Assembly (NCBI GenBank): GCA_037176845.1
Contig: JAYKXP010000014.1
Span: forward strand, 62,001-126,000
Direction of reading: 5' to 3'
Origin: Paramarasmius palmivorus
Taxonomy: Eukaryota > Basidiomycota > Agaricomycetes > Agaricales > Marasmiaceae
DNA: 64,000 nt
Below are positions 44,910 through 57,140 of this stretch, in pieces. The translations under genes and the position numbers were made by a program. The notes under the pieces are model-generated. The model was not told where the DNA came from and made no database searches. It saw only the letters and a list, made by a program, of their open reading frames with translations. Position 1 is the first letter of the stretch. Every line of letters begins with the position of its first letter.

Positions 44910-45188
44910 TCTTGACTATGAATCGAAGGAGGAGACGAAAACCAGAAGTCTGTTTATCGGCCACTCTTTTATAACCCTGGTCATGGCGCAGAACCTCGAA
45001 GAATGTTGAAAATTGAACCAAAGGAATCCAGATATAGAAGACTAGTTGAAAAATCATTACGAAGAATACGATCCAAAGTTTCAACCGCAGTCCGGAGTCA
45101 AGAGCTTAAAGCAGGCTTGAGCCAGATTGACATTCTGTGATGGGGTTGGAAAGCAAGAATTTTGTGGGCGCCAATTTGGACAGTTTCC

Positions 45189-45910
45189 ATGTCAGCAACA
45201 CCATCATCCCCTCCAACGAATCGACGGATATCTTCAATCCCTCGTCCTCCAGCGTCTCCTCTCAGGCCTACCTCACCGCTATCTCAGCCAGCAAGTTCTT
45301 CTCCTGCTAGCAGTGCAGCACCGTCCAGACGCGCAACCCCCAGTACACCTCCGACAAAGACACGTGCTCGAGATTTACTCAGGAAACACTATGGATTGGG
45401 TGTCGGACCTCCACCACCATTACCAGGGAAACCGAATGACCCAATGAACTTGGGTGAGCAATTCAAATTTCTTTCACTTTTGTATCTCAATAGTCCCCAG
45501 ATTCGCCAGCTTTCGACGCAAAGGCTTACTATGAACAACTCATAACGACATCATCTCTCCCGATGCTATTGAAACATGAAAACGAGATTCTTACGGGTGT
45601 GTGCCTTGCCACTTTTAGCACAACTTTTCCTCATGGCTTTTCAGAAATCCGGGAGCTTGATAGCGAGCGACAGTCACTTGTCTACAATCACCATCACGAA
45701 CTGATAGCGGCGAGCGACACCATCGCTACTGTGAGTTAGCTATACCTACACAATCTTCTCTATGACTCACGTCCTATGCAGATGAAAACCCGCGCCGAAA
45801 GTCTCGATGCTGACTTAGACCTTCTCAAAGCTGCGTTTTCCGAGATATCGCGTCTTGCAAATGAAGTTGCCCTGGAAGAAGATATGAACTCGGGCTCAGC
45901 TCGCTCATGA
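45189..45910 (+). CDS. VPS51: Vps51/Vps67-domain GARP/EARP subunit
   Basis: This small protein of about 190 residues has a Vps51/Vps67 domain, the N-terminal part of the GARP tethering complex subunit that directs endosome-to-Golgi vesicles. A Ser/Pro-rich disordered leader (MSATPSSPPTNRRISS onward) is followed by RARDLLRKHYGLGVGPPPPL. The spliced core is DSPAFDAKAYYEQLITTSSL, PMLLKHENEILTEIRELDSE, RQSLVYNHHHELIAASDTIA, then MKTRAESLDADLDLLKAAFS. It has four exons. The intron after NLG (about 45454-45499) turns the G codon into GAT, giving the conserved D-S-P-A-F-D. Yeast Vps51 is equally short, whereas the animal protein is much longer, so no truncation is implied. Confidence 0.82.
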
Positions 45911-46222
45911 GCACATACGCCGAGATCGTTCACGTTGTGCTGTGTGACCACGGATTGGGATCGAACAGAAGACGGATTTCTTGCAAAGCTATGTCCATTT
46001 AGGAACTGTGTATTTCCATGGATTGTAACCTTATTACCCTAAATACTAGAACGCCCAAGTTCCCAAAGTAGTATAGAATACAGACTGTTAATACATATGT
46101 CTAGCAGCCCCGACAATAAGGGTGCTTTAACGATACAAGGTTCAATAACTGATAGCATGGCCATAGGTGGCATTTTAAGATGAATACATAGTAACCTACT
46201 TCCCGAAGAAGACAACGAAGGT
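45911..46222. other. Convergent intergenic region
   Basis: This lies between the 3' ends of VPS51 (+) and the DnaJ gene (-). I see nothing identifiable. Confidence 0.6.
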
Positions 46223-47865
46223 CTACTTTCGGAACCAAAGCATAGATCGCAATCGACGCCATCGAGACATTGGAGGTGGGCTGACACTCCAGCTACCAGG
46301 GGCGTACGCATCAGCACTCAGAGAACGGAAGAAATCCCTGGAAACTACACACTGAACAGTAAGATTTCCTCGACCAACAACTTCATTCTCTACCACTTTC
46401 GGCATACCAGCGCCGACTATCATATACGAGCCTGCCTTTTCTTTGCAGTCAACCCTGACCTCCAAAGGCACTCCGTCGATGCCCGTGAAGCACAAGCTTC
46501 CAGTCGACTTTGCTTTAAAGTGTGGAATTGTGACATTCACGGCCAGGTCATCCCCATCACGGGAGAACTTGTCATGGTTCGCCTGCTGCACCACAAATGC
46601 GATGTCTTGGAACGTGTGATCTGGCCGTTCGTGGCCAACACCTTTGAAGGAGATCTTCGTACCCGGTTGAGTACCAGGAGCGATCTCTACATCGAGCACA
46701 ACGTCGGTTTTCTCTCCAGAGAGAAGGTAACGAGTGATTCGAAAACGACACGCTTTGCCGTGGTATAGATCCTCGAGTGACATGATGAGGGAATATTTCC
46801 ATTCCCTGGATGTTCCTATGCCACGAGGTGATACTTCAGGGCGACTGCCAAAGAAATTCGCAGGCTTCTTCACGGAGTATGGTGGCTGTGGTTTAGGTGC
46901 ATCGTACACGATGTGAACATCACTAGAGAACCAGCCGTTAAACCAGGTTAGAGCTTCCAGCAAGAACCACACATACCAAAGTGAGTTACGAGACTGCGAC
47001 ACAGCGTGGCTGGGCTGTTCTATGAGAGTTTGGGAGGCGTCACTGCCGCTGAAGCATAAGTTAGTCAGAGGATAAGGATGGATGTGGGTAAAGAGTGACG
47101 CACTGTTCGTTATTGCCATTGACTATCTCCGGAATGTCCGCCATTGAAGAAGAGAATAACTTTGGAGAGCCTGGAATGACCGGCGAGATGGGGCTAGGCA
47201 ACGAGAAGTAATCCTGCAGTGCCTCGTCAAGTGATTGGGCCGGTGGTGTGAATCCTAGAGGTCGATCAAATTGGAAAGTGGAAGATGTGTCGGTATTCTT
47301 GGTAAGTGAGCGAGTCAGGAAGCGAGGCGTCGATGGCGCGGTGGTGACTGACTCAAAACTCGACTGACGAGAAGAAGAATTCAAAGTACTTGGAAGTGTA
47401 GAGGTTGAAGAGCCACGACGGGTGCTCCAAGACGGCCTGCTGAATATCGGTGGCCTGGATTCGGTCGCACCCGAAGGTGGTGCATTGGCTGCCTCCTGGC
47501 GAGCCTTCACTGCGGCAATGTGCCTTTCGAGCATAATAGCACGATACGCGTTGCTAATCTGTCAATAATGTGAAACCAGGGCGGGAAAGCTAGAACAAAA
47601 GAAAGCCTACCTCTGCATACTTAGTTGTTGCCATGTTCTTATCGTCGATGTGACGATCAGGATGCCACGCTAGGGACTGATAAAGGTCAGCACAGCATGA
47701 TTATCCGCTGGCAATGGGGGTACAAACCAGTCTCTTGTACGCTGCTTTGATTTCCTCTTTACTGGCGTCATGGCGCACCCCGAGAACCTTGTACCAGTTC
47801 TGGTTCTGTTGTTTGAAGATGCTCGTCGTAGTAGTAGTCGTAGTTGGCGGACCCATGACTGACAT
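46223..47865 (-). CDS. DnaJ (Hsp40) co-chaperone, class II/Sis1-like with long linker
   Basis: This J-domain protein of about 490 residues starts MSVMGPPTTTTTTTSIFKQQ, then the J domain: WYKVLGVRHDASKEEIKAAY, KRLSLAWHPDRHIDDKN with the HPD motif, and YAEISNAYRAIMLER. A long Ser/Thr/Pro-rich linker leads to a hydrophobic segment (SLWYVWFLLEALTWFNGWFS) that may be a membrane anchor or buried helix. The C-terminal peptide-binding domains read SLEDLYHGKACRFRITRYLL, APGTQPGTKISFKGVGHERP and DHTFQDIAFVVQQANHDKFS. There is no zinc-finger region, hence class II. Introns occur inside the J domain (about 47672-47728 and 47566-47617) and before RGSDASQTL. The tail SRWRRLRSMLWFRK is basic and hydrophobic. 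It stimulates Hsp70 ATPase by family. Confidence 0.92.
47825..47850. repeat. GTA/GTC-type trinucleotide run coding poly-Thr
   Basis: A short, imperfect GTAGTAGTAGTC-type repeat at the start of the DnaJ gene encodes the Thr run after MGPP. Confidence 0.7.
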
Positions 47866-50800
47866 GCAATGGACAGTGAGAGTTAGCCCCGTCGAGGGAG
47901 GGATACAACGCGTCTCAATGAATTTTTGTGTGGAGGGCCCGAGACATATTAATACCTTGAGCCCTTCGGCACCTGAGGGCTCTTTCGGCGATTCTCCAGA
48001 TCGTTGACAGCCGAATCCATACTCCGACTTTGTTGGCGCCTCATGTAGGGCACGATCATCAACCACAAATAGTACACCTGCTTTGCCGGAAATGAAACAC
48101 GAGTTCCTTTACTAAGGGAATAGAGACATGGACGCGCAGACAGGGAGTCAGGTCTAAGGGTTGGGCACTAGCCGACCACAGTCGTACGCTGCAAAGAAGG
48201 CATATCCATGCGATTCCGTACATCGAATCCGTAAGATAACATGGCCACGACTTGATGGAAAGCAATATCGACTCCGGATAGCGCAGTAGAAGGCAATAGA
48301 ATACCAGCTTCTATTCAACATTCTTGTAGGGCGTTGGCTGGATAATCTTCACAGAGAAGCTAAAAAGTTCATTTCCAGGCACATAAGCTGATGAAGCGTC
48401 CGAGCGACTCGTCTCTGACGCGATTGTCATGGTCTATACCCCAGTCGATCTGTAGAAGTCGGGAGAATATGAGAGATTTTCTCCTTTCATGGAAAACCAT
48501 ATGCCTGACAGTTTTGCGTCATGACTAGAATGGCGGAACACCGTGGCGCACCCACGTATTTGCAAATTTGTAGTGATCTAAAGGTCGACATTGTAAGCCT
48601 AGATAACGGGTAAGATACCTATGAAAAGAGTACGTGCACTTACTGTGGGCGCATGATGGTCCGCAACTTTGTCGATTGTGGATCGATAGTGAAGAGGTCC
48701 CTTCGATTGGTACTTTTCCTTCGACATCGCCTCTCGCTTGCTTCCGAGCGCATCGAACTGATGGTTTATAATAGGTGCTACAGCGCGTAGAATGTAGGAC
48801 CTCGATAAGACTCCTTTTACTGCAGAATAATTGTCAAGTGTGAATACTGAGAGAATAGGTCCAGAAACACCCAGCGCTTTTGGATCGAACGACGTTAATG
48901 CCAGCATTTCTGAAACAGGCTCGGGCAGCAGTAAGTCTTGTGAATATTACGGGGTGATCGAGAACGAGAACTTCAGGGTCTGGTATGTTGGCTGTGCGGT
49001 GGCGACTTGCAGCTCGCCAGATGAAGAAATGGCCCCCCTAAAACATGTCTGCGACTCGAGCACATTCAAGGAAGAGTAATCTTTTGGATAGACAGTTTAC
49101 TCAACTGTTGTTATCTCGCGCCGGCAAAATGTTCTTCTATCGCGGTTTGTATGCTCGAGGTCGAGGAGAACCGAGGTAGTGCATTATCCGCTAATCAAAA
49201 ACACAGAGGCGATCAAGATAATGCGATGGAGAGAGATAGGCAAACACTTACGTCTTCAAAATGGAGTGCAACGTAGGCCATAAATATCAACCAATTTGTC
49301 CGAGGTGGAGTTCGCGCGACATTTGGAACGTAAAAAAGTAGTGAAAACAACACAGTGGCACGTATGCGGACTGGTCTTTGACGGTGGCTTTGGACGGTGA
49401 TTCTGAACGAGTCCGCTTCAGTGCTTGGTGCTTTGGAGGCTCTCTGTAGGTAAGGAGAGCATCAAAATCTCAGAAAACTGAGATCGTGGCGCGCAATATC
49501 TCATAAAAACTTGAGACGTACCACTCTAAAGCCTCGTCTCAGGTGAATGAGCCTTCACACCCTTTGTCATTTCCAATACCCGCGTAGCTTCAGAGCGTGT
49601 ACTAGCTTGACTCCATATAGTGGTGCGTAGGTGCCATGTCCTCGCTTACTGATGAAAGGTCGCCATTCCCGCTGCATATCGGGCCCCTACAACCAGTTAA
49701 CAGCATGTTTGAACGGAGTCAAGGTATAACGGATAATGAGATGCAGATTTTTGAGCAACCGAAAAGCACGTACATCCCGAGGAACTTGTTTCTGGCCCTA
49801 GAATCAACAACTGTCAGAGTAGATAGAGCTAGCGCGGCGACTACAGATGAAAGGCAGGTATAGTCGACATGCTGTTGAGAGCCTGATGTCGCAGATCTGG
49901 AGTAGTTTTGAACGTACAATTCAACCCCGTGCCGGCCGCGTACAGCAAGCAGGCTGCATGTACATACAGTTTACTTCCGGGAAAACCAGGGACAGCGAAT
50001 GTCCTGCGAGGAAGGTCAGGGGAAAGCGCATTTGATGTAGGCCGTCCCACATTCATTCTTTGGAGCCAAGCGGCATGCAGGGACTGTGTGTTTCAGAAAG
50101 CCGCATCAGCTAATGTAGATCGACAGAGCTAACAGAATATGTAAACTGACCAGGCAACAACTAAAACCGACTCCCCCAAAACTACCAATTTTCGTATATT
50201 GATTATCCATGAATTTACCCTTCCATTTCTCTGCGACAGAGAAGCGTCCAGTCATGGATGTTATTTTCGCGAGACCCGGCCGCTGGGTAGTGCAACCCTG
50301 GGTGCGAGGAGCTCCGACCCGAGGAGGTTCGCGGGAAAGAACATGAGGTTGCTGGAAAGTTGGGCCGCGTTGAAACCGTATCAAATGGTGCACGATGGCG
50401 AGAGCTAGAGGTGAAGAGTGCGAAGATGAAGGTGAGGTGGCGGGGGTATGAGTGGAGACTAAAAGCTTAGAGAACTACGCCCGACATGGTGTCTTCATCA
50501 CCATTTCAGAGGGTGTAGATCTCAGTGAAGCTTGACAAAGTAGCTTTTGACGAATAATTTGCACTTTCTCTTCATAGAAGACCGTGTCACCGCAGACCTC
50601 GAAATTGAAACGATTGAAAATCGGATGTCGACCCTCGTTGGCAAGGGATTAGTCCAGTGAGAGCACCTGGCTCATGTTATTCCGTGATTTTTTTTCGTCA
50701 ATTTGCGATCAGAGGTACTCTATTGAGTTATAGGAACAATTTCGAAAAGAAGGAAAGCAGAGAAAGCGCTTTGTCCGCAGAAAAACTGGTCGAGTCGCGA

Positions 50801-51059
50801 CGCGTTAGAGGTGGGGAAACAAGAGACACTGCCTCATGGGAAAAATGGACACATGGGAATACCCGAACCGTTGCAGTTCGGCAAACAACTGTGCCTTGGC
50901 TCCTTTCTCCACTCTCTCACTAGCCGCTGAGTGCAGCATCTCACGATTCCAGTAACGATCTACGTCACGATTTCTATGCATTTTACCCTCTAAAATCCAC
51001 CTCGAAATTTGCGAAAACTTGTTCTTGTACTCGAAAGTCATTCCTTATCGAATGCCCTC
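47866..51059. other. Gene-poor 3.2 kb stretch
   Basis: The only coding-like piece is the minus-strand frame at 48369-48907, listed separately with low confidence. From 49000 to 51059 there are only short, unsupported open frames. I see no transposase, reverse transcriptase or terminal repeats. The last part is the promoter of the Kelch gene. Confidence 0.45.
48369..48907 (-). CDS. Possible small uncharacterised gene or gene remnant
   Basis: A minus-strand frame begins MLALTSFDPKALGVSGPILS and continues with VLSRSYILRAVAPIINHQFD and HYRSTIDKVADHHAP. Removing a likely intron (GTAAGTGCAC to CTTCTACAG, about 48449-48644) joins PT to IDWGIDHDNRVRDESLGRFI and ends SLCAWK with TGA at 48369-48371. 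The intron is longer than the local norm. The frame is also open a little upstream of the ATG, so the 5' end may be missing. I recognise no family. It may be the end of a decayed gene. Confidence 0.3.
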
Positions 51060-54000
51060 ATGAAATTGCCAGGATTGCTACACAACTTGCCGTTGATAAA
51101 CCTCATTCTCAGTTTCGGCCAGGTTGTTGCGTACACTCCAGGATCAAGGTGCGTATTCGGTCTTTTCATTCACAGGCCAGGTTTTCTGACCAGAATTTTA
51201 CAGATGGGGGCAGGCTACGGCTCTCATATACAATGCTCTATACATTCACGGAGGAATGACAGACCCTTCGAACAGCTTTTCCTACACAGGTGCACCAATT
51301 AACGACGATTTACTCTATCTATCACTATCCTCACCCTTCGACATATCTTCGCCCCCGTGGGTACTCGTCGGCGAATCGGCCAATTCGACTGATCCTGTCG
51401 AACCAGGACCTGCAGTTGCTTGGCACACACTATCTCCCCTCAATATCACGGAACTGCTTCTATTTGGTGGACAACCTGCAATCAGTTCACCCACAGTGCT
51501 TACCCTCCGGGCAGACTCTGCTTGGTTAATGAATGCTCTCAACCGTCTGGCACCTTCCTGGTGGCAGGGGCCTATGTCCTGGGCAGAGGAGCCTTTACGT
51601 CGGATACACCATACTGCCATTACCACGACAAAAGGGCTCGTATTCATCATTGGTGGAGAGAGAGCTGATGGGTCTCGGAACACTTTTTCGGAGCACTACG
51701 TCTTCGATCCCATAGGCCCGACCTTCACCCAGTTGCCAACGACGAGTGGTCCTCCAGGCATCACTGGACATGCCTCCATACTCCTTCCGGACGGACGGCT
51801 CCTAGTCTTCGGAGGGTACGATCAGCAGGCTGGTAGCTTAATCTCGTTCGCTACGATATGGGTCTTGGATACCACAACCACACCATACACGTGGTCCCAG
51901 CTAACGATCGCCACTGGAACACTACCTAATCCTCGAAGAGCATTCGCCGCAGTTCTCATAGAAGGCGGAAAGATCATCATACATGGAGGCTGCGATGCCC
52001 TTTTCCAGACGACTTACAGTGATGGATGGATACTAGATCTCTCTCAGAATCCGCCAACCTGGACCGAGGTCGGCTCTCTCTCTCAGATTGGCCAACGACG
52101 AGACCATTTTGCCGTATCTTCCGGTGATCAAGTCATTTTTGGATTCGGTATGTTGCAAGATGGATCGACAAAAAGCCTGAATGAATGATTGACGTATCTT
52201 TAAATAGGCTATGGCTCTTCTGGCCCTGCACCTGCTGGTATAGAAGTCTGGAAACCTTCAGATGATTCTTTCCCTTCGACATTTTATCCCCCAGCCCCAA
52301 CAAGTATATCACAGACTCTACCGCCTGCTACTCGAACCTCGAATCCTAACGATCCTAATGGCACAGGCTCAGGAGGTACAGGTGGCGTTCATCCGACTTC
52401 AACACACGACCCAAATGATCCAAATGGACCCTCAGATGGAGGACCCTTCGACAACAACAACGATTCAAACAACAAAAAGACAACCGCAATTGCTGTTGGC
52501 TCGGCCTTGGGAATATTGGGTCTTCTCGTCGGAGGCGTGATTGTGATATACTATGTGCGGAGGAGGAGGAATGGAACGACTGTCGAGGGACGCTTCATGG
52601 CTCTCACTGATAATGACCCTGATAGCCCTGACAGTCCTCACATGGACGGAGGAGCGGTAGCCGCGCGGGCATTCGGAGAAAAGCCCCCAGAAAATCATAA
52701 CCATTGGGGTGCCTTGAAGAGCCTGAGGATAGGTGGTGCTTTGACAGCTGTTCCGGGTGGTATCGTTGGTCTCGCGACCACTCGTCGTACGCAGGAGAGA
52801 CGCGATATGCTTGCAGACGAAGATACTCGAGAATTCGGGTGGAGCGACTGGCGCCGGCGGAACAACAGCTCCTGGTCCTTGATGAGCTTCATGAAGCGTG
52901 GAAGAAGCCGAGAAGCCAGTACAAGTAGCTATGGAAACCTCAGTACTGGCAGCCCATGGCGGGAGAAGAACGATCCGTTCTCAGATGGTGCTGCGCTGAT
53001 GCAGGATGAAGAGACAGGCTATATTGGGGCTGTTGCCCCTGGTCAAGGAGGTATCGCGCGGCCTACAGCCAGACGGGACCTGAGCTACTCCAGTACCATC
53101 AGTAGCTGGAGTGGGTATGTCGATCCTTTCTCGGATCCGATCCAAGAAGAGCCCAGAGATATCCCGGAATCCTACCTTCCAAGACGACCATACCCACACC
53201 CTACTCAGCCACTTCATGTGCAGACCGTGTTACCTTCATTGAGAGAAGTGCACACCCTAAGTCCTGTTACTGAAGCATCACGAGCGACTCTATCCCAGTC
53301 GGAGACCACGGCTTCTCAATCATCGCACTCTACCACCAATGAACATGCTCTCAGTCCCTTTGATAGTGGTCACACATCAATGACATCCTACAATCCGCGA
53401 CCGTCGTCGCTCATTGATTCCATGGGTTCCTCTCAGCCAATACGCAGGAGCGATTCCTGGTGGTCTAGATTCTCGCGAACCGCCTTCCTCGACAGACGTG
53501 CCAGTGGATCCAGACGTGTCGGTGGTGGTTTGTACGATATCCGGGACCCAAATCCCCCTCCGCGATTGGTTGCCATAGAAGAGAGTCAACATTCTGGATC
53601 GCCGGACAAGGATAAAGAATCACCTGGCTCGCACCGTTCGAATTCTATCAAACAGGCACTTTCGAGAAGGGGTTCCAGGCTGTATGGCGGGGGACACGGA
53701 AAATCAATGTCATCCATCAGAACAGCTGATTCAGAAGCTCTCGAGAAAATGGCAGGAATGGATGTTATGCAACGCGAGCGAACAGGCAGCGGTAGTCATC
53801 GGACAAGGGAAAGTACCGGTACAAGTTATGATTCTCATTGGATTGCAGAAGACGGGGCGCTGCCTAATATCGTGCATGGTGTTGACATGTCTTTCGACAT
53901 GACTTCGCCTACAGAGATGTCATCTGCCGAAGCCCGAAACGTCGCTCCAACAATACCTCCACCTCCACCGGCCGCGGCAACTGCGCCAGTCAAACCGTCG

Positions 54001-54318
54001 TCTCCACCTGCCGTTACTCCACCTGCTTCAGCATCTGCTGCGTCGTCGAACACGTCCTTGAGTACCGACGACAGCTCTGGTAGTCATCGCTCCGCTCGTC
54101 CTCCTTCAGGATCCAATGTTTCCGCTCGCGTCCAGGCATACGAACGGCGCTTGTCAATGGCTCAGGAAACACCGAGTCCGACAAACACTAAGCATATAGA
54201 GGAAAGACTCGGAAAAAGGAAATCCAAAACGCCATCGGTTGGCTATAGTCTTGTTCCTCGACCTAGCCTATATGTGGCGAATCCTGACCATAAAGCGACG
54301 CCATCTGGTGACTCATAA
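51060..54318 (+). CDS. Kelch-repeat protein with signal peptide and one transmembrane segment
   Basis: This protein of about 1045 residues is predicted to sit in the plasma membrane with an extracellular Kelch propeller. The N-terminus MKLPGLLHNLPLINLILSFG is a signal peptide. Kelch-type blades are visible: ALIYNALYIHGGM, ELLLFGGQPAI, GLVFIIGGERADGSRNTF, GHASILLPDGRLLVFGGYDQ, KIIIHGGCDALFQTTYSDGW and QVIFGFGYGSSG. A Ser/Pro/Gly/Asn-rich stalk precedes the membrane helix TAIAVGSALGILGLLVGGVI and basic stop-transfer RRRR. The cytoplasmic tail of about 600 residues is Ser-rich and disordered, suggesting phosphorylation. It has two introns, at about 51150-51204 and 52148-52207. Similar fungal proteins are uncharacterised; some Kelch proteins mark growth sites, but I cannot assign that here. 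Confidence 0.88.
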
Positions 54319-55636
54319 TTCCTCCGTCTGGGCTTTTACAAGTGTATATCATATCCCTGCTATAGTAGTAAGTTATCCATTGACCCTTGCTTTCGTTGCC
54401 GCGACACCCAAAATTCTTTTCCGACACTTTTCTTCGTGTCCCGGTTCTTGGGAAATAGAATATTGTTCTCTCCTTTTTTCAATCTTTTTTTTTTGACGGA
54501 CACTTTACGACTTGTTAACGACGCAATCACGATCGTCCTTCTATCTTCATTCACCTGTTCATTGACTGGGCAGTCGTTGGTTGACTGACGGACCTCCACC
54601 TTACTGTATAATGGACTGTTGTGCTCTAATTCATGTATCCTCAATTACGTCCTGAATACAAACCTGACCAAGACTCTCCAAAAACCTTCGATCTGACTTG
54701 CGGGATACCACATTGCACTGGATACTTTACGGAGAAAGGCGAAGATCCCTCATTGAAACGGCGAGTTTGACGCCGGTGTCTTTGTCAGTCAGTACACACC
54801 AAGAAATGCGGGCGATTATGTCGGAGACGTCTGGAATGCGAAGAAGTTGTTTATGGGATAGCGCTTCTATCACTGAATTGTTAGTGAACATGTCTCTGGG
54901 AACGAGGCCCGCCACATTCGCACAACTATGGCATCGTGACCACTCCAAGTTGGTCATCATACACCCAAGTAGTAATTAGACGGCCACTGCCTTTCCGACG
55001 AACGCGGGTAACTGAGCTCAATGCACAGTACAACGCGGGGCATCATACACCATATCTCTTCAGGGGCTTCTCAGTAGAATGTAGTGGTGAAGCCGCATCA
55101 AAGTGGCGCGAAAATCGATACAGTATTTGCTTTACCCCCAGGAACTAACACGGTAGATTCAAGAGATTTCGAAAGCAGCCGACGACGTTCTCCCGTGGGC
55201 TGTTTGTTGTCTTGGGAGCATGATTACATATTCGCGCTAGAGACAATAAGTTGAATAACTGTGTCCTTGTCATCGTGGACACCCGGCGTAATGCTGTATG
55301 GTTGTCAGATCCTAGCCATCTGCTCTACGTAGAACGGGATGGCAGGCGGTAGACCGGAGATGACGAGGCTAAGAGGTGTACATGTCGAGGATAGGTCGGA
55401 TCCAACAGAAATCAACTATCCCTTTCTGTAGGTATCTTCTCGGAGTTGGAGAGGCTCCGTAGTTGCTTTTGCAATCGAAGAATCCATGCGGATAAACACT
55501 TGCAGTGGTTCATAATCCCGTCCACAGCTAGCTTCTGGATCAGATATGTTCGGTGGAGTTTGTATAACCCGAGAGTCACGGCCAACATATTTTCGTTCGC
55601 GACCTCAGAGCTTGAGAAAGAGAACGAAAAATGACA

Positions 55637-56020
55637 TCAGGTCTTTTCGACGCAGTGAAAAGATTTTGATGACGATGCTGATGAAATGAAGAATGATAGA
55701 TTGTTGCTTGGGTTACTTACAGACTTGCAGTTGATGCGAGAAAGGGTTGATGTACAAGTCTGACAGAGTTTGTGGGTCGTATCATCAGTAAATGTTAGGA
55801 ATGGATCCAGTGTCCATAGCCCGCTTATAGAGCACCTGGTACATTGCCTGCCAGTACGGAGTAAATGTATCGCATCAAGTAAAGATACGGCTCGCTGTGA
55901 AAGCATTGAGTACAGCACAAATTCTGTAACATCATCACGAACCTTATCCTTCTCCTCCGAACCCTGCAAGAAGACTATAGAGTCCGAGAGCTTGGATGAA
56001 ACAATTGTGCGCCTTCCCAT
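55637..56020 (-). CDS. Possible Cys-rich protein fragment
   Basis: A minus-strand frame reads SKLSDSIVFLQGSEEKDKVR, DDVTEFVLYSMLSQRAVSLL, then a double Cys pair pattern (RQCTRCSISGLWTLDPFLTF, then HKLCQTCTSTLSRINCKSV) like a small zinc-binding module. The sequence has protein-like amphipathic helices, but I could not join it cleanly to an upstream exon. The ATG at 56020 follows an AG that could be an acceptor, so the real start may be upstream. It is probably a gene fragment or an orphan gene. Confidence 0.28.
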   Translation of the reverse strand: MGRRTIVSSKLSDSIVFLQGSEEKDKVRDDVTEFVLYSMLSQRAVSLLDAIHLLRTGRQCTRCSISGLWTLDPFLTFTDDTTHKLCQTCTSTLSRINCKSVSNPSNNLSFFISSASSSKSFHCVEKT

Positions 56021-57107
56021 CTGAGACGTTTTGAATAGATTCCATGAGGGTAACTAGGCAGATAGGGTACCATCAGCGCCGACTGTGAAGTAGCGCGTCT
56101 GAAGATCCTTATGTCCGGTTTCTCCGCCACACCTGTCCAAAAGTAAATCTTTTTTTCCTCTTTGTCGATCAAAAATAAAATGATATTCTTACCACTTGCG
56201 CTTCGGGCCTAATGAAACAAGCATGAAAATCCCTGTACGGTTTTCAGCGTCTGTTTTACTCCGCATTTTGATTATCCGTCAACGAGGTTAGAGGAAACAC
56301 CGAAATGGCAAAGCGGTGGTTATCAATGTGGGTCCTCCGCTCCCCAAGTCCGTTGACGATCAATGTTCGAGCCTAGAAGTGCGCAGATATATTTTTCCGG
56401 TCCCATGAACATTGAGTAGAGTGGTGCATATGTGACGAAAAAGAACTCACAGTCTTCCTCCGTGCATTGCGTACATGAGATAAGTGGGAAGCAGCTGGGG
56501 CACCACGGGGCAGTAGGTCTCCAGAACATGCTTTTACCGACCCATTTTATTGGCTACGAGCCATGTTATCTGTGAACCAACTGTCTGCATTCCGGATGTC
56601 AGTGGCTGATGCAACGTGCCGGGGTCCAGCTGCGCGAAGACAATATGGCGTGTAGCTCCTCCCGAAATTCCTACGTGCCGATTCGGGGTGAGCGATGGCT
56701 CTAGCCCCCGAGGCTCAACCCTCGAGTTCAAAAATGGGGATGATTTCCATGTATGTCTTGCTTTGTCCTGGACCCAAGGACACGAGGTAATAGATAGCAA
56801 CTGTGGACACATGTGTATAGCCGTGCAACCCGAACATTCGCGTTCAATGTCCCTGGGCGTGGGCAAATGATACACCATGGTCTCTTTGTATCATCTTTGT
56901 TTTTGGGTCAGTGTTCGCGATGCAACTGGAAGCGAGAAAAATTGCATGTACCTTGATGTTTGAGGGCTAGCCTATATGAGTAGCAACAGATGTCAAAGAG
57001 GTGATAATTACGGTACCCTCAATTGTCTGAATTTATCCGCTCCGGTTGACTCGAGGTGTGACAAGGGTTTCTGGGGTCCTAGATCATTTGATCAAGCGCT
57101 CTAACCG

Positions 57108-57140
57108 GGCGTTTGATGAGCGTTTGATGGGCGTTTGCAC
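57108..57140. repeat. Three tandem 11-bp repeats
   Basis: Three adjacent units, GGCGTTTGATG, AGCGTTTGATG and GGCGTTTGCAC, lie in the gene-poor region about 350 bp downstream of the ACBP gene's stop. The role is unknown. Confidence 0.8.
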
